NCBI GenBank assembly: GCA_013298545.1
Contig: JAAFIA010000022.1
Span: 1-55,650 of the forward strand
DNA length: 55,650 nt
Reading direction: 5' to 3'
Origin: Bacteroidota bacterium
Lineage (GTDB): Bacteria > Bacteroidota > Bacteroidia > Palsa-965
Shown here: positions 9,331 through 17,171 of the stretch, piece by piece
How positions within the stretch are numbered: position 1 is the first letter of the stretch
Layout: each line of letters starts with the position of its first letter
Position numbers and translations under genes: made by a program
Notes under the pieces: generated by a model
What the model was told of the DNA's origin: nothing
The model's input: only the letters and a program-made list of their open reading frames with translations
Database searches by the model: none

Positions 9331-10668
9331 TTACCGCACTAAAATTAGTTTATTGGTAAACGTTCCGTTATGATTGCTTAACCGAATAAAATAGCAGCCG
9401 TTTGGGTACGCATCAACTGCCCATTCAAACGTTGATCCGACTACGGTATGAGTCTCTAACAAACACCCGTTTACATCAACTAATTCTAAATGCGTTTTCA
9501 GGTCGGTTTCGCCTTGCCATTTTAAGTATATAAATGCGTCTGCTGGATTGGGATACATTTCATAATTCATATTATCTGTGTTATCGAAAGAGAATGTATT
9601 TTCTTCAATTTTTACAGGCGAAAAACGTAATTCGTATGTAACTCCTGCGAGTTGTTGATTTCCCCACATACCGCCCACAATAAATTTAGTTGTTGTATCA
9701 AGTACAGCAACACCTCGTAAATCCATCGGTAAAAGAGCATTGCCCAAAAACATTTGCCCTGTTGCTGTGCTAACAAAAATTTCGTTTCCGGTAGGCGATA
9801 CTGTACCACTTCCATTGTAAGCAACACCATCGAAATTATAGCTCACGCTACTTCCGCCAAGCCACGATACAAAACCGGGCCAAGCAATTGCAGCTGTGCG
9901 GTAGCCTGTATAATTATTGAGTGAGACCGGCGGTAGCCATGCTATTTGCAAAGGGTTTTGTGGATCAATTACTCCTTTTCGCAACCAACTTTGCGCCGGA
10001 AAATTGGCCGACATATTGGCTCCTCCATAATAATAAATGGTGTCGCCAACAAGTACACCTGATGCGCCAAACGCTTTGTACTGTCCATTATTAGGCACGT
10101 TTGTAGCTGCTGCCCAAGTGTTCGTTCGCGCATTATAGACTTGCACATACGAGACATTGCCTACGTTGCTCCAACCCGTAATGACATAAATTAAGCTATC
10201 GCGCCAAACAACTTGCACTTGATCGTCGATGGCATGCGGTAAGGGCGCACCATCACTTAAATAAGAATTGGTGCTGATACAAAAACGATGTACGCGGGTT
10301 GATGATGTTTCATTTCCATTTTGAAAAACATGATAGCCACCCATGATGTAAATGGTATCGTGGATGCGGCTTGCAGCCGCTGCTAGTTTACCTAGTGTAT
10401 CGGGCAAATCGGGCAAGGTATCCCAAACATCTGTCCAAACATCGTAGCGGTATGCGTGGCGGCTGATGCCTGACCAAATTAAAGAAGTATCTATTCCTCC
10501 AAATGTATAAATGTAGGGGTGGTTGCCTATGAATCCTTCACAAACCGCATTGTTGGTGAGTTTTTCAGGCATGGGAGCATGACTGATGATGTTGATTGCA
10601 GGTTGTGCTATTAAAAACTTGCCATAAAAAATTCCGACAAGCCAGAAAAGTTTTTTGATCTTTGCCAT
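9331..10668 (-). CDS. Kelch-repeat secreted protein with T9SS domain
   Basis: A 445-residue protein with a signal peptide (MAKIKKLFWLVGIFYGKFLIAQ). Kelch motifs recur: HPYIYTFGGID, RYDVWTDVWDTLPDLPD, HDTIYIMGGYHVF, DSLIYVITGW, YNARTNTWAAATNVP, GDTIYYYGGAN and KFIVGGMWG, giving a beta-propeller of about 5-6 blades. The T9SS sorting domain starts at YEMYPNPADAFIYLKW and ends TNKLILVR. It is probably an exported binding protein without catalytic activity. It diverges from the PolX-like gene across only 24 bases, so promoters must overlap the coding sequence or be very compact. Confidence 0.88.
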   Translation of the reverse strand: MAKIKKLFWLVGIFYGKFLIAQPAINIISHAPMPEKLTNNAVCEGFIGNHPYIYTFGGIDTSLIWSGISRHAYRYDVWTDVWDTLPDLPDTLGKLAAAASRIHDTIYIMGGYHVFQNGNETSSTRVHRFCISTNSYLSDGAPLPHAIDDQVQVVWRDSLIYVITGWSNVGNVSYVQVYNARTNTWAAATNVPNNGQYKAFGASGVLVGDTIYYYGGANMSANFPAQSWLRKGVIDPQNPLQIAWLPPVSLNNYTGYRTAAIAWPGFVSWLGGSSVSYNFDGVAYNGSGTVSPTGNEIFVSTATGQMFLGNALLPMDLRGVAVLDTTTKFIVGGMWGNQQLAGVTYELRFSPVKIEENTFSFDNTDNMNYEMYPNPADAFIYLKWQGETDLKTHLELVDVNGCLLETHTVVGSTFEWAVDAYPNGCYFIRLSNHNGTFTNKLILVR

Positions 10669-10692
10669 ACACCGCTAAGATAAACAATCATT

Positions 10693-12306
10693 ATGCAAAC
10701 AGAAGCCATTGCTGATGCTATTAAACTCACTGCACAACTGCTCGAAGTGCATGGTGAAAATCCATTTAAAATAAAATCATTGAGCAATGCGGCTTATCGG
10801 CTCGATAAAACAGATATTGATCTTGCTGGAAAATCGTTAGCAGAACTCGAAGCAATAGACGGTATTGGTAAAAGTATTGCGGCTAAAATTTTCGAATTGC
10901 AGCAAACGGGCACAACAAAAGAATTAAGGGCTTTGCTCGAAAAAACACCTGCGGGTGTTATTCAAATGCTCGGCATCAAAGGTGTTGGCCCCAAAAAAGT
11001 GGCACAGCTTTGGCGCGAATTGGGTGTTGAATCTCCAGGCGAATTGCATTATGCTTGTTGCGAAAATCGGTTGGTTGAATTGAAAGGCTTTGGTGCAAAA
11101 ACACAAGAGTCGGTAAAAAAAGCGATTGAGTTTACGATGGCTAATGCGGGGAAATTCCATTACGCCTCAGTTGAAAAAACAGCCTTGCAGTTGGTCGATT
11201 ACCTCAAAAAAACGATGCAAACAGAATTGGTTTCACTCACGGGTCCCATGCGTCGTAAATGCGAGATCATTGAAACGATTCATGTGTTGGTGGCTGCCGA
11301 TGAATCGCCTGATATGGCTGGATTTGAACAGGAATCGGCTGTTCCGGTAGAAATTGAGTTGTGTAAACCGGAAGAATTTTACCGTGCATTATTTTTGGCA
11401 TCGGCAGATGTTTCGCATTTGAAGCAATTAGAAACATTAAACATCGCTTTTCCTACTGAAGCCGCATCAGAAGAAGCGATATATAGCCATTATGGTTTGC
11501 AATACATAGCGCCGGAATTGCGCGAGGGGCGTGGCGAAATTTTACTGGCACAACGAAACGAAATTCCAACACTCATCGAATTTTCGGATCTGCGCGGAAC
11601 GTTGCACAACCACACCAAATGGAGCGATGGCATGCACAGCATTCAAGATATGGCCGAAAAATGTATCGCCATGGGCTTGGAATATTTTGGACTTTGCGAC
11701 CATTCGCAATCGGCTTTTTATGCAGGTGGATTGAAGCCCGAAAAACTGATTGAGCAGTGGAAAGAGATTGACACGTTGAATGAAAAATTTGCTCCGTTTA
11801 AAATTTTCAAAGGCATTGAGTCTGATATTTTACATGATGGTTCGCTCGATTATCCAGAAGAAATTTTAAAACAGTTTGATTTTATTGTGGCGTCTGTTCA
11901 TAGTGGATTGAAAATGGATCGCGAGAAAGCCACCACGCGCCTACTCCGCGCCATCGAAAATCCATACACAACCATGCTCGGCCATCCCACAGGCCGCCTG
12001 CTCCTTTCGCGCGAAGGCTACCCGATTGATCACGAAAAAATCATCGATGCTTGTGCCGCCAATGGTGTTGCAATCGAACTCAATGCACATCCCTACCGCC
12101 TCGATCTCGATTGGCGTTGGATTCCTTACGCACTTGAAAAAGGTGTATTGATTTCGATCAATCCAGACGCGCATGAAAAAGAAGGTTTGCTCGATATGTA
12201 TTTTGGAGTTTGTGTTGCTCGAAAAGGAATGCTTACTGCAGATAAATGCCTGAACGCACAAAACCGCGAAGCGATCACAAACTGGTTTTCGCGCAAAAAA
12301 CAATAA
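10693..12306 (+). CDS. PolX-like protein with degenerate polymerase site and intact PHP domain
   Basis: A 537-residue protein. Residues ~1-145 hold the HhH/8-kDa-like segments (AIDGIGKSIAAKI, LGIKGVGPKKVAQLW, ELKGFGAKTQESV), ~150-295 correspond to the polymerase-X palm and fingers, and ~300-535 form the PHP domain. PHP metal motifs are intact: LHNHTKWSDG (H305, H307), LCDHS, GIESDIL, ASVHSGLKMD, LGHPTGR, ELNAHPYRLD and NPDAH. The palm motif GSxRR...GDxD reads GPMRRKCEIIETIH (184-197): both catalytic aspartates are replaced (T195, H197) and the third position is glutamate (E220). I infer a PHP nuclease or phosphoesterase in DNA repair without polymerase activity. Confidence 0.88.
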   Translation: MQTEAIADAIKLTAQLLEVHGENPFKIKSLSNAAYRLDKTDIDLAGKSLAELEAIDGIGKSIAAKIFELQQTGTTKELRALLEKTPAGVIQMLGIKGVGPKKVAQLWRELGVESPGELHYACCENRLVELKGFGAKTQESVKKAIEFTMANAGKFHYASVEKTALQLVDYLKKTMQTELVSLTGPMRRKCEIIETIHVLVAADESPDMAGFEQESAVPVEIELCKPEEFYRALFLASADVSHLKQLETLNIAFPTEAASEEAIYSHYGLQYIAPELREGRGEILLAQRNEIPTLIEFSDLRGTLHNHTKWSDGMHSIQDMAEKCIAMGLEYFGLCDHSQSAFYAGGLKPEKLIEQWKEIDTLNEKFAPFKIFKGIESDILHDGSLDYPEEILKQFDFIVASVHSGLKMDREKATTRLLRAIENPYTTMLGHPTGRLLLSREGYPIDHEKIIDACAANGVAIELNAHPYRLDLDWRWIPYALEKGVLISINPDAHEKEGLLDMYFGVCVARKGMLTADKCLNAQNREAITNWFSRKKQ

Positions 12307-12324
12307 GGGTCTGCGGAAATTCCA

Positions 12325-12332
12325 TAAGTTTG
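12325..12332 (+). promoter_or_regulatory. -7 box (TAAGTTTG) of the OmpA-family gene
   Basis: TAAGTTTG matches TAnnTTTG, 28 bases before the ATG at 12361. This leaves a short A-rich leader with no Shine-Dalgarno site, ending in a run of eight A. Confidence 0.6.
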
Positions 12333-12360
12333 CAGCCTGACAAAACCTAATCAAAAAAAA

Positions 12361-13839
12361 ATGAAAAAATCGTTACTCGTTGCACTAGCTGCTGCGCTCA
12401 TTTCTCCACTTGCTTTGGATGCGCAAAACATAGATAAAAAATGGGGCATTGGGGTACATGGCGGCGCCTTGCAATTCAACGGCGAAGGACTTTCCGAAAT
12501 GTTTAAATTCAATCCTATTCGCCCAGTTGTTGGTATCAACGCCGGACGCTACATCAATCCGTGGCTCGATGTTGCTGGCGATTTAAATATTGGTGGACTT
12601 GGCTGGGCTGGCCCAAATTTTGATTACCAAGGCGATTTGGTTGGTATAGATGTGTATGCGCGTTTGAAATTTTACAACGATAAATGGCTCAACCAAAATT
12701 CCATTCTTGGACCGTATTTGTTTGTTGGTTTTGGCGATGCTATTCACTTGAATAAATTCTATTATCGCCGTACGGGGTTCTCTGCCGATTTCAATTTCCC
12801 AATGGGTGGTGGCCTTCGTATTCGTTTAGGTAGCAATGCTGCAATTCGTTTGCAAAGCTCGTTTCACTTGACCTTGTCTGATACATACGACAATATGTCG
12901 AATAAAGGAGCTAAAGGAAACTTGAACGATCGTTTCTTGATGACAACTGCTGGACTCGTTTTCAACGTTGGTCGCAAAGACACAGATAAAGACGGTGTAT
13001 TCGATAAATTTGATAAATGTCCATCAACCGACGTTGGATTGAAAGTTGATTTGCGTGGATGCCCACTCGACAAAGACAAAGATGGTATTCCTGATTACCT
13101 CGATAAATGTCCTGAAGAAGCTGGTGTTGCATCTGCAAGTGGTTGCCCTGACAAAGATGGTGATAGCGTAAAAGACAGCGAAGATGCTTGTGTTGATGTT
13201 GCTGGTTTAGTGAATATGCAAGGCTGCCCTGATAGCGATAACGATGGTGTTATAGACAGCAAAGACCGTTGTCCGAAACAAGCAGGTGATCCGAAATTCA
13301 ATGGATGTCCTGATACTGATGGCGATGGCACACCAGATCTTGACGATAAATGTCCGAACGAGCGTGGCCGCGCAAATTTGCAAGGTTGCCCTGATAGTGA
13401 TGGCGATGGTATTCCCAATGCCGAAGATAAATGCCCAAATGCAATGGGTCTTCCTGAAAATAATGGTTGCCCAGTTGTCAAAGAAGAAACTCAAAAAGTG
13501 CTCGATCAAGCGCTTCGTGGTGTTCAGTTTGAAACCGGAAAAGACATCATCAAAAAACAATCGTATCCAATTCTTGATAACGTTGTGAAAGTGATGCAAG
13601 AAAATCCTTCTTACAAATTGAGCATTTCTGGCCATACCGACAATCAAGGCGATCCTGCAAAAAATCAGGACCTTTCACGTCGTCGCGCTGAGGCTGTTAA
13701 AGCTTATCTCGTCAGCAAAGGTGTTGATGCATCGCGTTTGACAACTGCTGGTTATGGTGATACACAACCTGTTGATGATAACAAAACGGCTGCTGGGCGA
13801 GCTAAAAATCGCCGTGTAGAATTTAAAATTGTCTTTTAA
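12361..13839 (+). CDS. OmpA-family outer-membrane protein with thrombospondin type 3 repeats
   Basis: A 492-residue protein with a signal peptide (cleavage near LALDAQ). Residues ~25-205 form an N-terminal beta-barrel. About six calcium-binding thrombospondin type 3 repeats follow (units such as DTDKDGVFDKFDKCP, DSDGDGIPNAEDKCP, each ending in a GCP turn) at ~206-375. The OmpA peptidoglycan-binding domain is at ~385-492 (VQFETGKDIIKKQSYPIL, LSISGHTDNQGD, NQDLSRRRAEAVKAYL, GYGDTQPV, NRRVEFKI). The arrangement anchors the outer membrane to the wall through a stiff calcium-dependent spacer. A strong promoter and terminator suggest a single-gene, abundant product. Confidence 0.93.
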   Translation: MKKSLLVALAAALISPLALDAQNIDKKWGIGVHGGALQFNGEGLSEMFKFNPIRPVVGINAGRYINPWLDVAGDLNIGGLGWAGPNFDYQGDLVGIDVYARLKFYNDKWLNQNSILGPYLFVGFGDAIHLNKFYYRRTGFSADFNFPMGGGLRIRLGSNAAIRLQSSFHLTLSDTYDNMSNKGAKGNLNDRFLMTTAGLVFNVGRKDTDKDGVFDKFDKCPSTDVGLKVDLRGCPLDKDKDGIPDYLDKCPEEAGVASASGCPDKDGDSVKDSEDACVDVAGLVNMQGCPDSDNDGVIDSKDRCPKQAGDPKFNGCPDTDGDGTPDLDDKCPNERGRANLQGCPDSDGDGIPNAEDKCPNAMGLPENNGCPVVKEETQKVLDQALRGVQFETGKDIIKKQSYPILDNVVKVMQENPSYKLSISGHTDNQGDPAKNQDLSRRRAEAVKAYLVSKGVDASRLTTAGYGDTQPVDDNKTAAGRAKNRRVEFKIVF

Positions 13840-13856
13840 TACGGATTAAAAAATCG

Positions 13857-13897
13857 CAAACAGGTTGTTTCCTCATACAATGGAAGCAACCTGTTTG
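13857..13897. terminator. Intrinsic terminator after the OmpA-family gene
   Basis: A 16-bp stem (CAAACAGGTTGTTTCC with GGAAGCAACCTGTTTG, one T-G wobble) around a 9-base loop, followed by a T-rich stretch. Confidence 0.85.
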
Positions 13898-13921
13898 TAT
13901 TTTAAAACACAACAGTCTTTG

Positions 13922-13929
13922 TACCTTTG
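13922..13929 (+). promoter_or_regulatory. -7 box (TACCTTTG) of pssA
   Basis: TACCTTTG ends 5 bases before the pssA ATG at 13935, again predicting a leaderless or nearly leaderless mRNA. A TTTG at 13894-13897 lies 24 bases upstream and may be the -33 element. Confidence 0.6.
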
Positions 13930-13934
13930 CATCA

Positions 13935-14717
13935 ATGAAACTTTTCTCCATTCCGAATCTAATCACGTTGGGCAATTTGCTCTGCGGATGCTTGGCCATT
14001 GTTTGCGCTTTTGATGGACAATTGGTCTGGAGTGCCTACCTCGTAGGCATTGCGGCTGTGCTCGATTTTTTTGACGGTTTTGTAGCGCGTTTACTCAATC
14101 AACACTCGCCAATCGGAAAAGAACTCGATTCGTTGGCAGATTGTGTAACATTTGGTGTTGTTCCAGGCATTGTCTTGTTTAAATTATTAGAGCTTGCTGC
14201 TTATGTCAAGTATCAAAGCATGTTGGCATACACTGATTTTGCAGGAGGAACGCCAGCGTTTGAAAAGCCGTGGTGGGTTTGGATGGCGTTTCTGATTCCA
14301 CTTTTTTCGGCATTGCGTTTGGCTAAATTCAATATCGATACACGTCAAAGCGAGAGTTTTGTGGGTGTTCCAACACCTGCTAATTCGATTCTGATTTGTT
14401 CGTTTCCATTAATTTTAAATGCGGTTCCGGGTGCTGATTTAGGCGCAATAACGGGTTACGAAGCATGGTTTTTAAATCCAATTCTTTTACTCGTTGTGGC
14501 CGTAGTCATGTCGTATTTATTAATTGCTGAGATTCCATTGTTTGCTTTAAAATTCAAATCATTTGGATGGAAAGGAAATGAAATTCGCTGGACGTTTTTG
14601 ATTGCGGCAGTCTTGTTGTTGTTATTGCTTCAGTACGCCGGTTTGCCGCTGATCATTATCTTGTATGTGTTGATGTCTGTGGTCAATAATTTCATGAAAC
14701 CCAAAATCAGTTCGTAA
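13935..14717 (+). CDS. pssA: CDP-diacylglycerol-serine O-phosphatidyltransferase
   Basis: A 260-residue integral membrane protein of the CDP-alcohol phosphatidyltransferase family. The signature DG(x)2AR(x)8G(x)3D(x)3D is read in LDFFDGFVARLLNQHSPIGK followed by ELDSLADCVTFGVVPG (residues ~43-80). Six or more hydrophobic helices follow. It joins CDP-diacylglycerol and serine to give phosphatidylserine, the precursor of phosphatidylethanolamine, at the cytoplasmic membrane. The PssA identity rather than PgsA is favoured by FSIPNLITLGNLLCGCLAIV at the N-terminus and the ALRLAKFNIDTRQSESFVGVPTPAN segment. No psd gene is in the window. Confidence 0.93.
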   Translation: MKLFSIPNLITLGNLLCGCLAIVCAFDGQLVWSAYLVGIAAVLDFFDGFVARLLNQHSPIGKELDSLADCVTFGVVPGIVLFKLLELAAYVKYQSMLAYTDFAGGTPAFEKPWWVWMAFLIPLFSALRLAKFNIDTRQSESFVGVPTPANSILICSFPLILNAVPGADLGAITGYEAWFLNPILLLVVAVVMSYLLIAEIPLFALKFKSFGWKGNEIRWTFLIAAVLLLLLLQYAGLPLIIILYVLMSVVNNFMKPKISS

Positions 14718-14724
14718 AGTATAA

Positions 14725-14741
14725 GCAGCATTTTATGCTGT
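14725..14741 (+). terminator. Short hairpin after pssA
   Basis: CAGCAT and ATGCTG pair around a 3-base T loop, with TTTT following. The stem is only 6-7 bp, so this is a weak terminator at best, directly in front of the next promoter. Confidence 0.45.
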
Positions 14742-14743
14742 TT

Positions 14744-14752
14744 TATATCTTG
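14744..14752 (+). promoter_or_regulatory. Possible variant promoter box TATATCTTG
   Basis: TTATATCTTGC here recurs exactly before the giant secreted-protein gene (50781-50791). It differs from TAnnTTTG by an extra base and may be a variant -7 element for the glycosyltransferase gene starting at 14807. Confidence 0.3.
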
Positions 14753-14806
14753 CACCAGAACTGAAATTCCGAGCTTGTTGGAAGATTCATTATTTAGAAA
14801 CCAGAT

Positions 14807-15898
14807 ATGCCCAAAATTTTATTCATTGCCGCACATCGTCCAGATCGCTCTCCTAGTCAGCGATACCGGTTTGAGCAGTATTTAGATTTTTTGAGTCGTC
14901 ATGGTTTCCAATACGATTATTCGTATCTCATTTCGGCCAAAGACGATCATTACTTTTATAGTCCGGGCAACTGGTTTCGTAAGTTTCGCATTTTTTTGAA
15001 GAGTGCGATTCGGCGTTGGCGCGATGCCATGCGAGCGGGCGAATATGCTCTTGTTTTTGTTCAACGCGAAGCCTTTATGACAGGTTCAGTAGCTTTCGAA
15101 CGGCGTGTTAAACGTTCGGGTGCAAAATTGGTTTTCGATTTCGATGATGCAATATGGAACTTAGATGTTTCGGATGCCAATCGAAAACTGGGTTGGCTCA
15201 AAAATCCGGGTAAAACAGCCGAAATTATTGCCCTCAGCGATCTTGTTATTGCCGGAAATGCGTATTTGGCCGATTATGCCAAACACCATAATCCGAGAAA
15301 TGTGGTGATCATTCCTACAACCATTAATACAGATTTATATCAGCGTGTAGCCGTCCCAAAACAAGCCGATAAAATCATCATCGGTTGGACAGGAAGCCTC
15401 ACCACCATTAAACATTTTGAATTTGCCTTGCCTTTTTTGCGCATACTGAAACAAAAATATGGTGAGCGCATTCACATCAAAGTTATCGGCGATCCTTCTT
15501 ATGTCAATGAAGAATTAGGGATTCGTGGCATGCGGTGGACAAGCCAAACTGAAATTCTAGATTTATCAGATCTCGATATTGGTATCATGCCTCTTCCAGA
15601 CGACGAATGGACCAAAGGGAAATGTGGTTTAAAGGGATTGCAGTATATGGCATTAGGTATTCCAACAATTATGTCGCCTGTTGGGGTCAATACAGAAATC
15701 ATTCAAGATGGCGTAAATGGTTTTCTAGCATCGGAAACACAGGAATGGATTCTCAAAATTGAGCGTTTAATGGAATCGGAGCAGTTGCGCAAGGAAATCG
15801 GAGAAGCGGCCCGCGAAACAGTGGTCAAAAAATACTCCGTTCGGGCACAAGAAAACCGTTATTTAGAAGTTTTATCTGCCCTGATTGCATCGGAATAA
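14807..15898 (+). CDS. GT4-type glycosyltransferase
   Basis: A 363-residue cytoplasmic protein of the GT-B fold. The N-terminal half contains RPDRSPSQRYRFEQY and LVFDFDDAIWN. The C-terminal half carries the nucleotide-sugar half-site: IIIGWTGSLTTIKH, IKVIGDPSYV and IGIMPLPDDEWTKGKCGLKGLQYMALGIPTIMSPVGVNTEII (read in pieces), where the E/K-rich EWTKGKCGLK region and the VGVNTE loop bind the donor. GT4 enzymes retain anomeric configuration; donor and acceptor are not readable. No sugar genes lie next to it, so it may act in envelope polysaccharide or lipid glycosylation as a stand-alone gene. Confidence 0.85.
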   Translation: MPKILFIAAHRPDRSPSQRYRFEQYLDFLSRHGFQYDYSYLISAKDDHYFYSPGNWFRKFRIFLKSAIRRWRDAMRAGEYALVFVQREAFMTGSVAFERRVKRSGAKLVFDFDDAIWNLDVSDANRKLGWLKNPGKTAEIIALSDLVIAGNAYLADYAKHHNPRNVVIIPTTINTDLYQRVAVPKQADKIIIGWTGSLTTIKHFEFALPFLRILKQKYGERIHIKVIGDPSYVNEELGIRGMRWTSQTEILDLSDLDIGIMPLPDDEWTKGKCGLKGLQYMALGIPTIMSPVGVNTEIIQDGVNGFLASETQEWILKIERLMESEQLRKEIGEAARETVVKKYSVRAQENRYLEVLSALIASE

Positions 15899-15971
15899 CT
15901 CGATTTCATGGGCTTCCCAAGGCAAATTTGACAAAATGAACAGATTCTTGTTAAAATAGTTTTGTTCTTGG

Positions 15972-16002
15972 TTTGGTAATTCGATGAAAGACCGTATATT
16001 TG
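15972..16002 (+). promoter_or_regulatory. rplS promoter (TTTG-N19-TATATTTG)
   Basis: TTTG at 15972-15975 and TATATTTG at 15995-16002 are separated by 19 bases, the textbook spacing of the Bacteroidota primary sigma factor. A 38-base leader to the ATG follows. Confidence 0.78.
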
Positions 16003-16040
16003 CACCCCATTATTGAACAACTATTTTAATCGCACTGATC

Positions 16041-16409
16041 ATGAATCTCTTACAATACGCCGAAAATCAACTGGTTTCAAAGGCTAAACACCCTGCTTTC
16101 AAAGCTGGTGACACCGTTACTGTTCACTACAAAATCAAAGAAGGTGACAAAGAACGTATTCAGATGTACACTGGCGTTGTTCTTCAACGTCGTGGCCATG
16201 ACCATGTAGCGTCTTTTACAGTTCGCAAAATGTCAAACGCGATTGGCGTTGAGCGTATTTTCCCTTTGCACTCACCCTTTATTGAGCGCATTGAAGTGAA
16301 GAAAAAAGGTGTTGTACGTCGCGCACGTATTTTCTACATCCGCAAACTCACTGGTAAAAAAGCACGTATTCAAGAAAAGATTCAAGTTTCTGAATCTTCT
16401 GAAGCATAG
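16041..16409 (+). CDS. rplS: 50S ribosomal protein L19
   Basis: A 122-residue L19. The diagnostic segments are [61 protein letters not shown] and [18 protein letters not shown]. It sits at the 30S-50S interface. It is transcribed alone here, without the rimM/trmD neighbours found in many other bacteria, from a strong promoter to a strong terminator. Confidence 0.97.
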   Translation: MNLLQYAENQLVSKAKHPAFKAGDTVTVHYKIKEGDKERIQMYTGVVLQRRGHDHVASFTVRKMSNAIGVERIFPLHSPFIERIEVKKKGVVRRARIFYIRKLTGKKARIQEKIQVSESSEA

Positions 16410-16433
16410 ATTTTCCTGTTTTCTAAAGTACAT

Positions 16434-16462
16434 GAAACGGCCTCATATTTTGAGGTCGTTTC
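16434..16462 (+). terminator. Intrinsic terminator after rplS
   Basis: A 12-bp stem (GAAACGGCCTCA with TGAGGTCGTTTC, one G-T pair), a 5-base loop, then CTGTTTTTTT. The mpg start codon follows only 15 bases later. Confidence 0.85.
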
Positions 16463-16477
16463 TGTTTTTTTAAGACC

Positions 16478-17062
16478 ATGAGCAAACGTTTCCCTAAATC
16501 GTTTTACCTACAAGAAGATGTTGTTGCATTTTCAAGAAATCTTTTGGGCAAACGCATCTGTACATGTATTGATGGCATCACAACAACCGCCATCATTACT
16601 GAAACCGAAGCCTATACCGGAATAAATGACAAAGCATCGCATGCGTATGGCGGGAAAATAACACCGCGCACAGCGACGATGTTTCGCGAAGGTGGTATTG
16701 CGTACGTTTATCTCTGCTATGGTATTCACCATTTGTTCAACATCGTAGTCAATCGTCAAGGTATTCCGCATGTAACGTTAATCCGAGCAGTAATGCCAGA
16801 AAGAGGGATTGAAACGATGCTAAAAAGACGTTCAAAAAAAGTATTGGACAAGCAACTGTGTGCGGGGCCAGGAAGTGTTTCAAAAGCATTAGGGATAACG
16901 ACTGCACATACAGGTATTTCATTGCTCGATCAAACAATTTGGCTTGAAGATTCCGGCATCAGCATCGATCCGAAAGATGTATTTACAGGGCCGCGCATTG
17001 GTGTTGCTTATGCGGGTGATGACGCCTTGCTTCCGTATCGTTTCTGGATAAAATCTATGTGA
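16478..17062 (+). CDS. 3-methyladenine (alkyladenine) DNA glycosylase, AAG family
   Basis: A 194-residue protein of the eukaryote-type MPG/AAG family (Pfam Pur_DNA_glyco). Visible motifs are ARNLLGK-like SRNLLGKRI, ITETEAYTG (catalytic glutamate), ASHAYGGKITPRTATMF, AYVYLCYGIHHLFNIV, VTLIRAVMPERG, LCAGPGSVSKALGIT and a C-terminal GPRIGVAYAG. It removes alkylated purines and hypoxanthine in base-excision repair. The normal family length is about 190-200. It may depend on read-through of the rplS terminator, or have a promoter overlapping it. Confidence 0.94.
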   Translation: MSKRFPKSFYLQEDVVAFSRNLLGKRICTCIDGITTTAIITETEAYTGINDKASHAYGGKITPRTATMFREGGIAYVYLCYGIHHLFNIVVNRQGIPHVTLIRAVMPERGIETMLKRRSKKVLDKQLCAGPGSVSKALGITTAHTGISLLDQTIWLEDSGISIDPKDVFTGPRIGVAYAGDDALLPYRFWIKSM

Positions 17063-17156
17063 TAAAGGTGCTTTTCAGGTATCCTATTAACAGTATCATT
17101 CAACGGAATTAATGGTTTATTGATCGAATCTTCTTAGTTGCGCAGATGCTGTTGGA

Positions 17157-17164
17157 TACCTTTG
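17157..17164 (+). promoter_or_regulatory. -7 box (TACCTTTG) of the T9SS gene at 17172
   Basis: TACCTTTG ends 7 bases before the ATG. A TTG at 17138-17140 lies 16 bases upstream, slightly short of the usual -33 spacing. Confidence 0.55.
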
Positions 17165-17171
17165 TAGCATC

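Noticed and set aside
13095-13647. Two overlapping minus-strand ORFs opposite the OmpA-family gene
   Set aside because: They mirror the thrombospondin type 3 repeats; their composition is that of a repeat antisense and no start or promoter fits.
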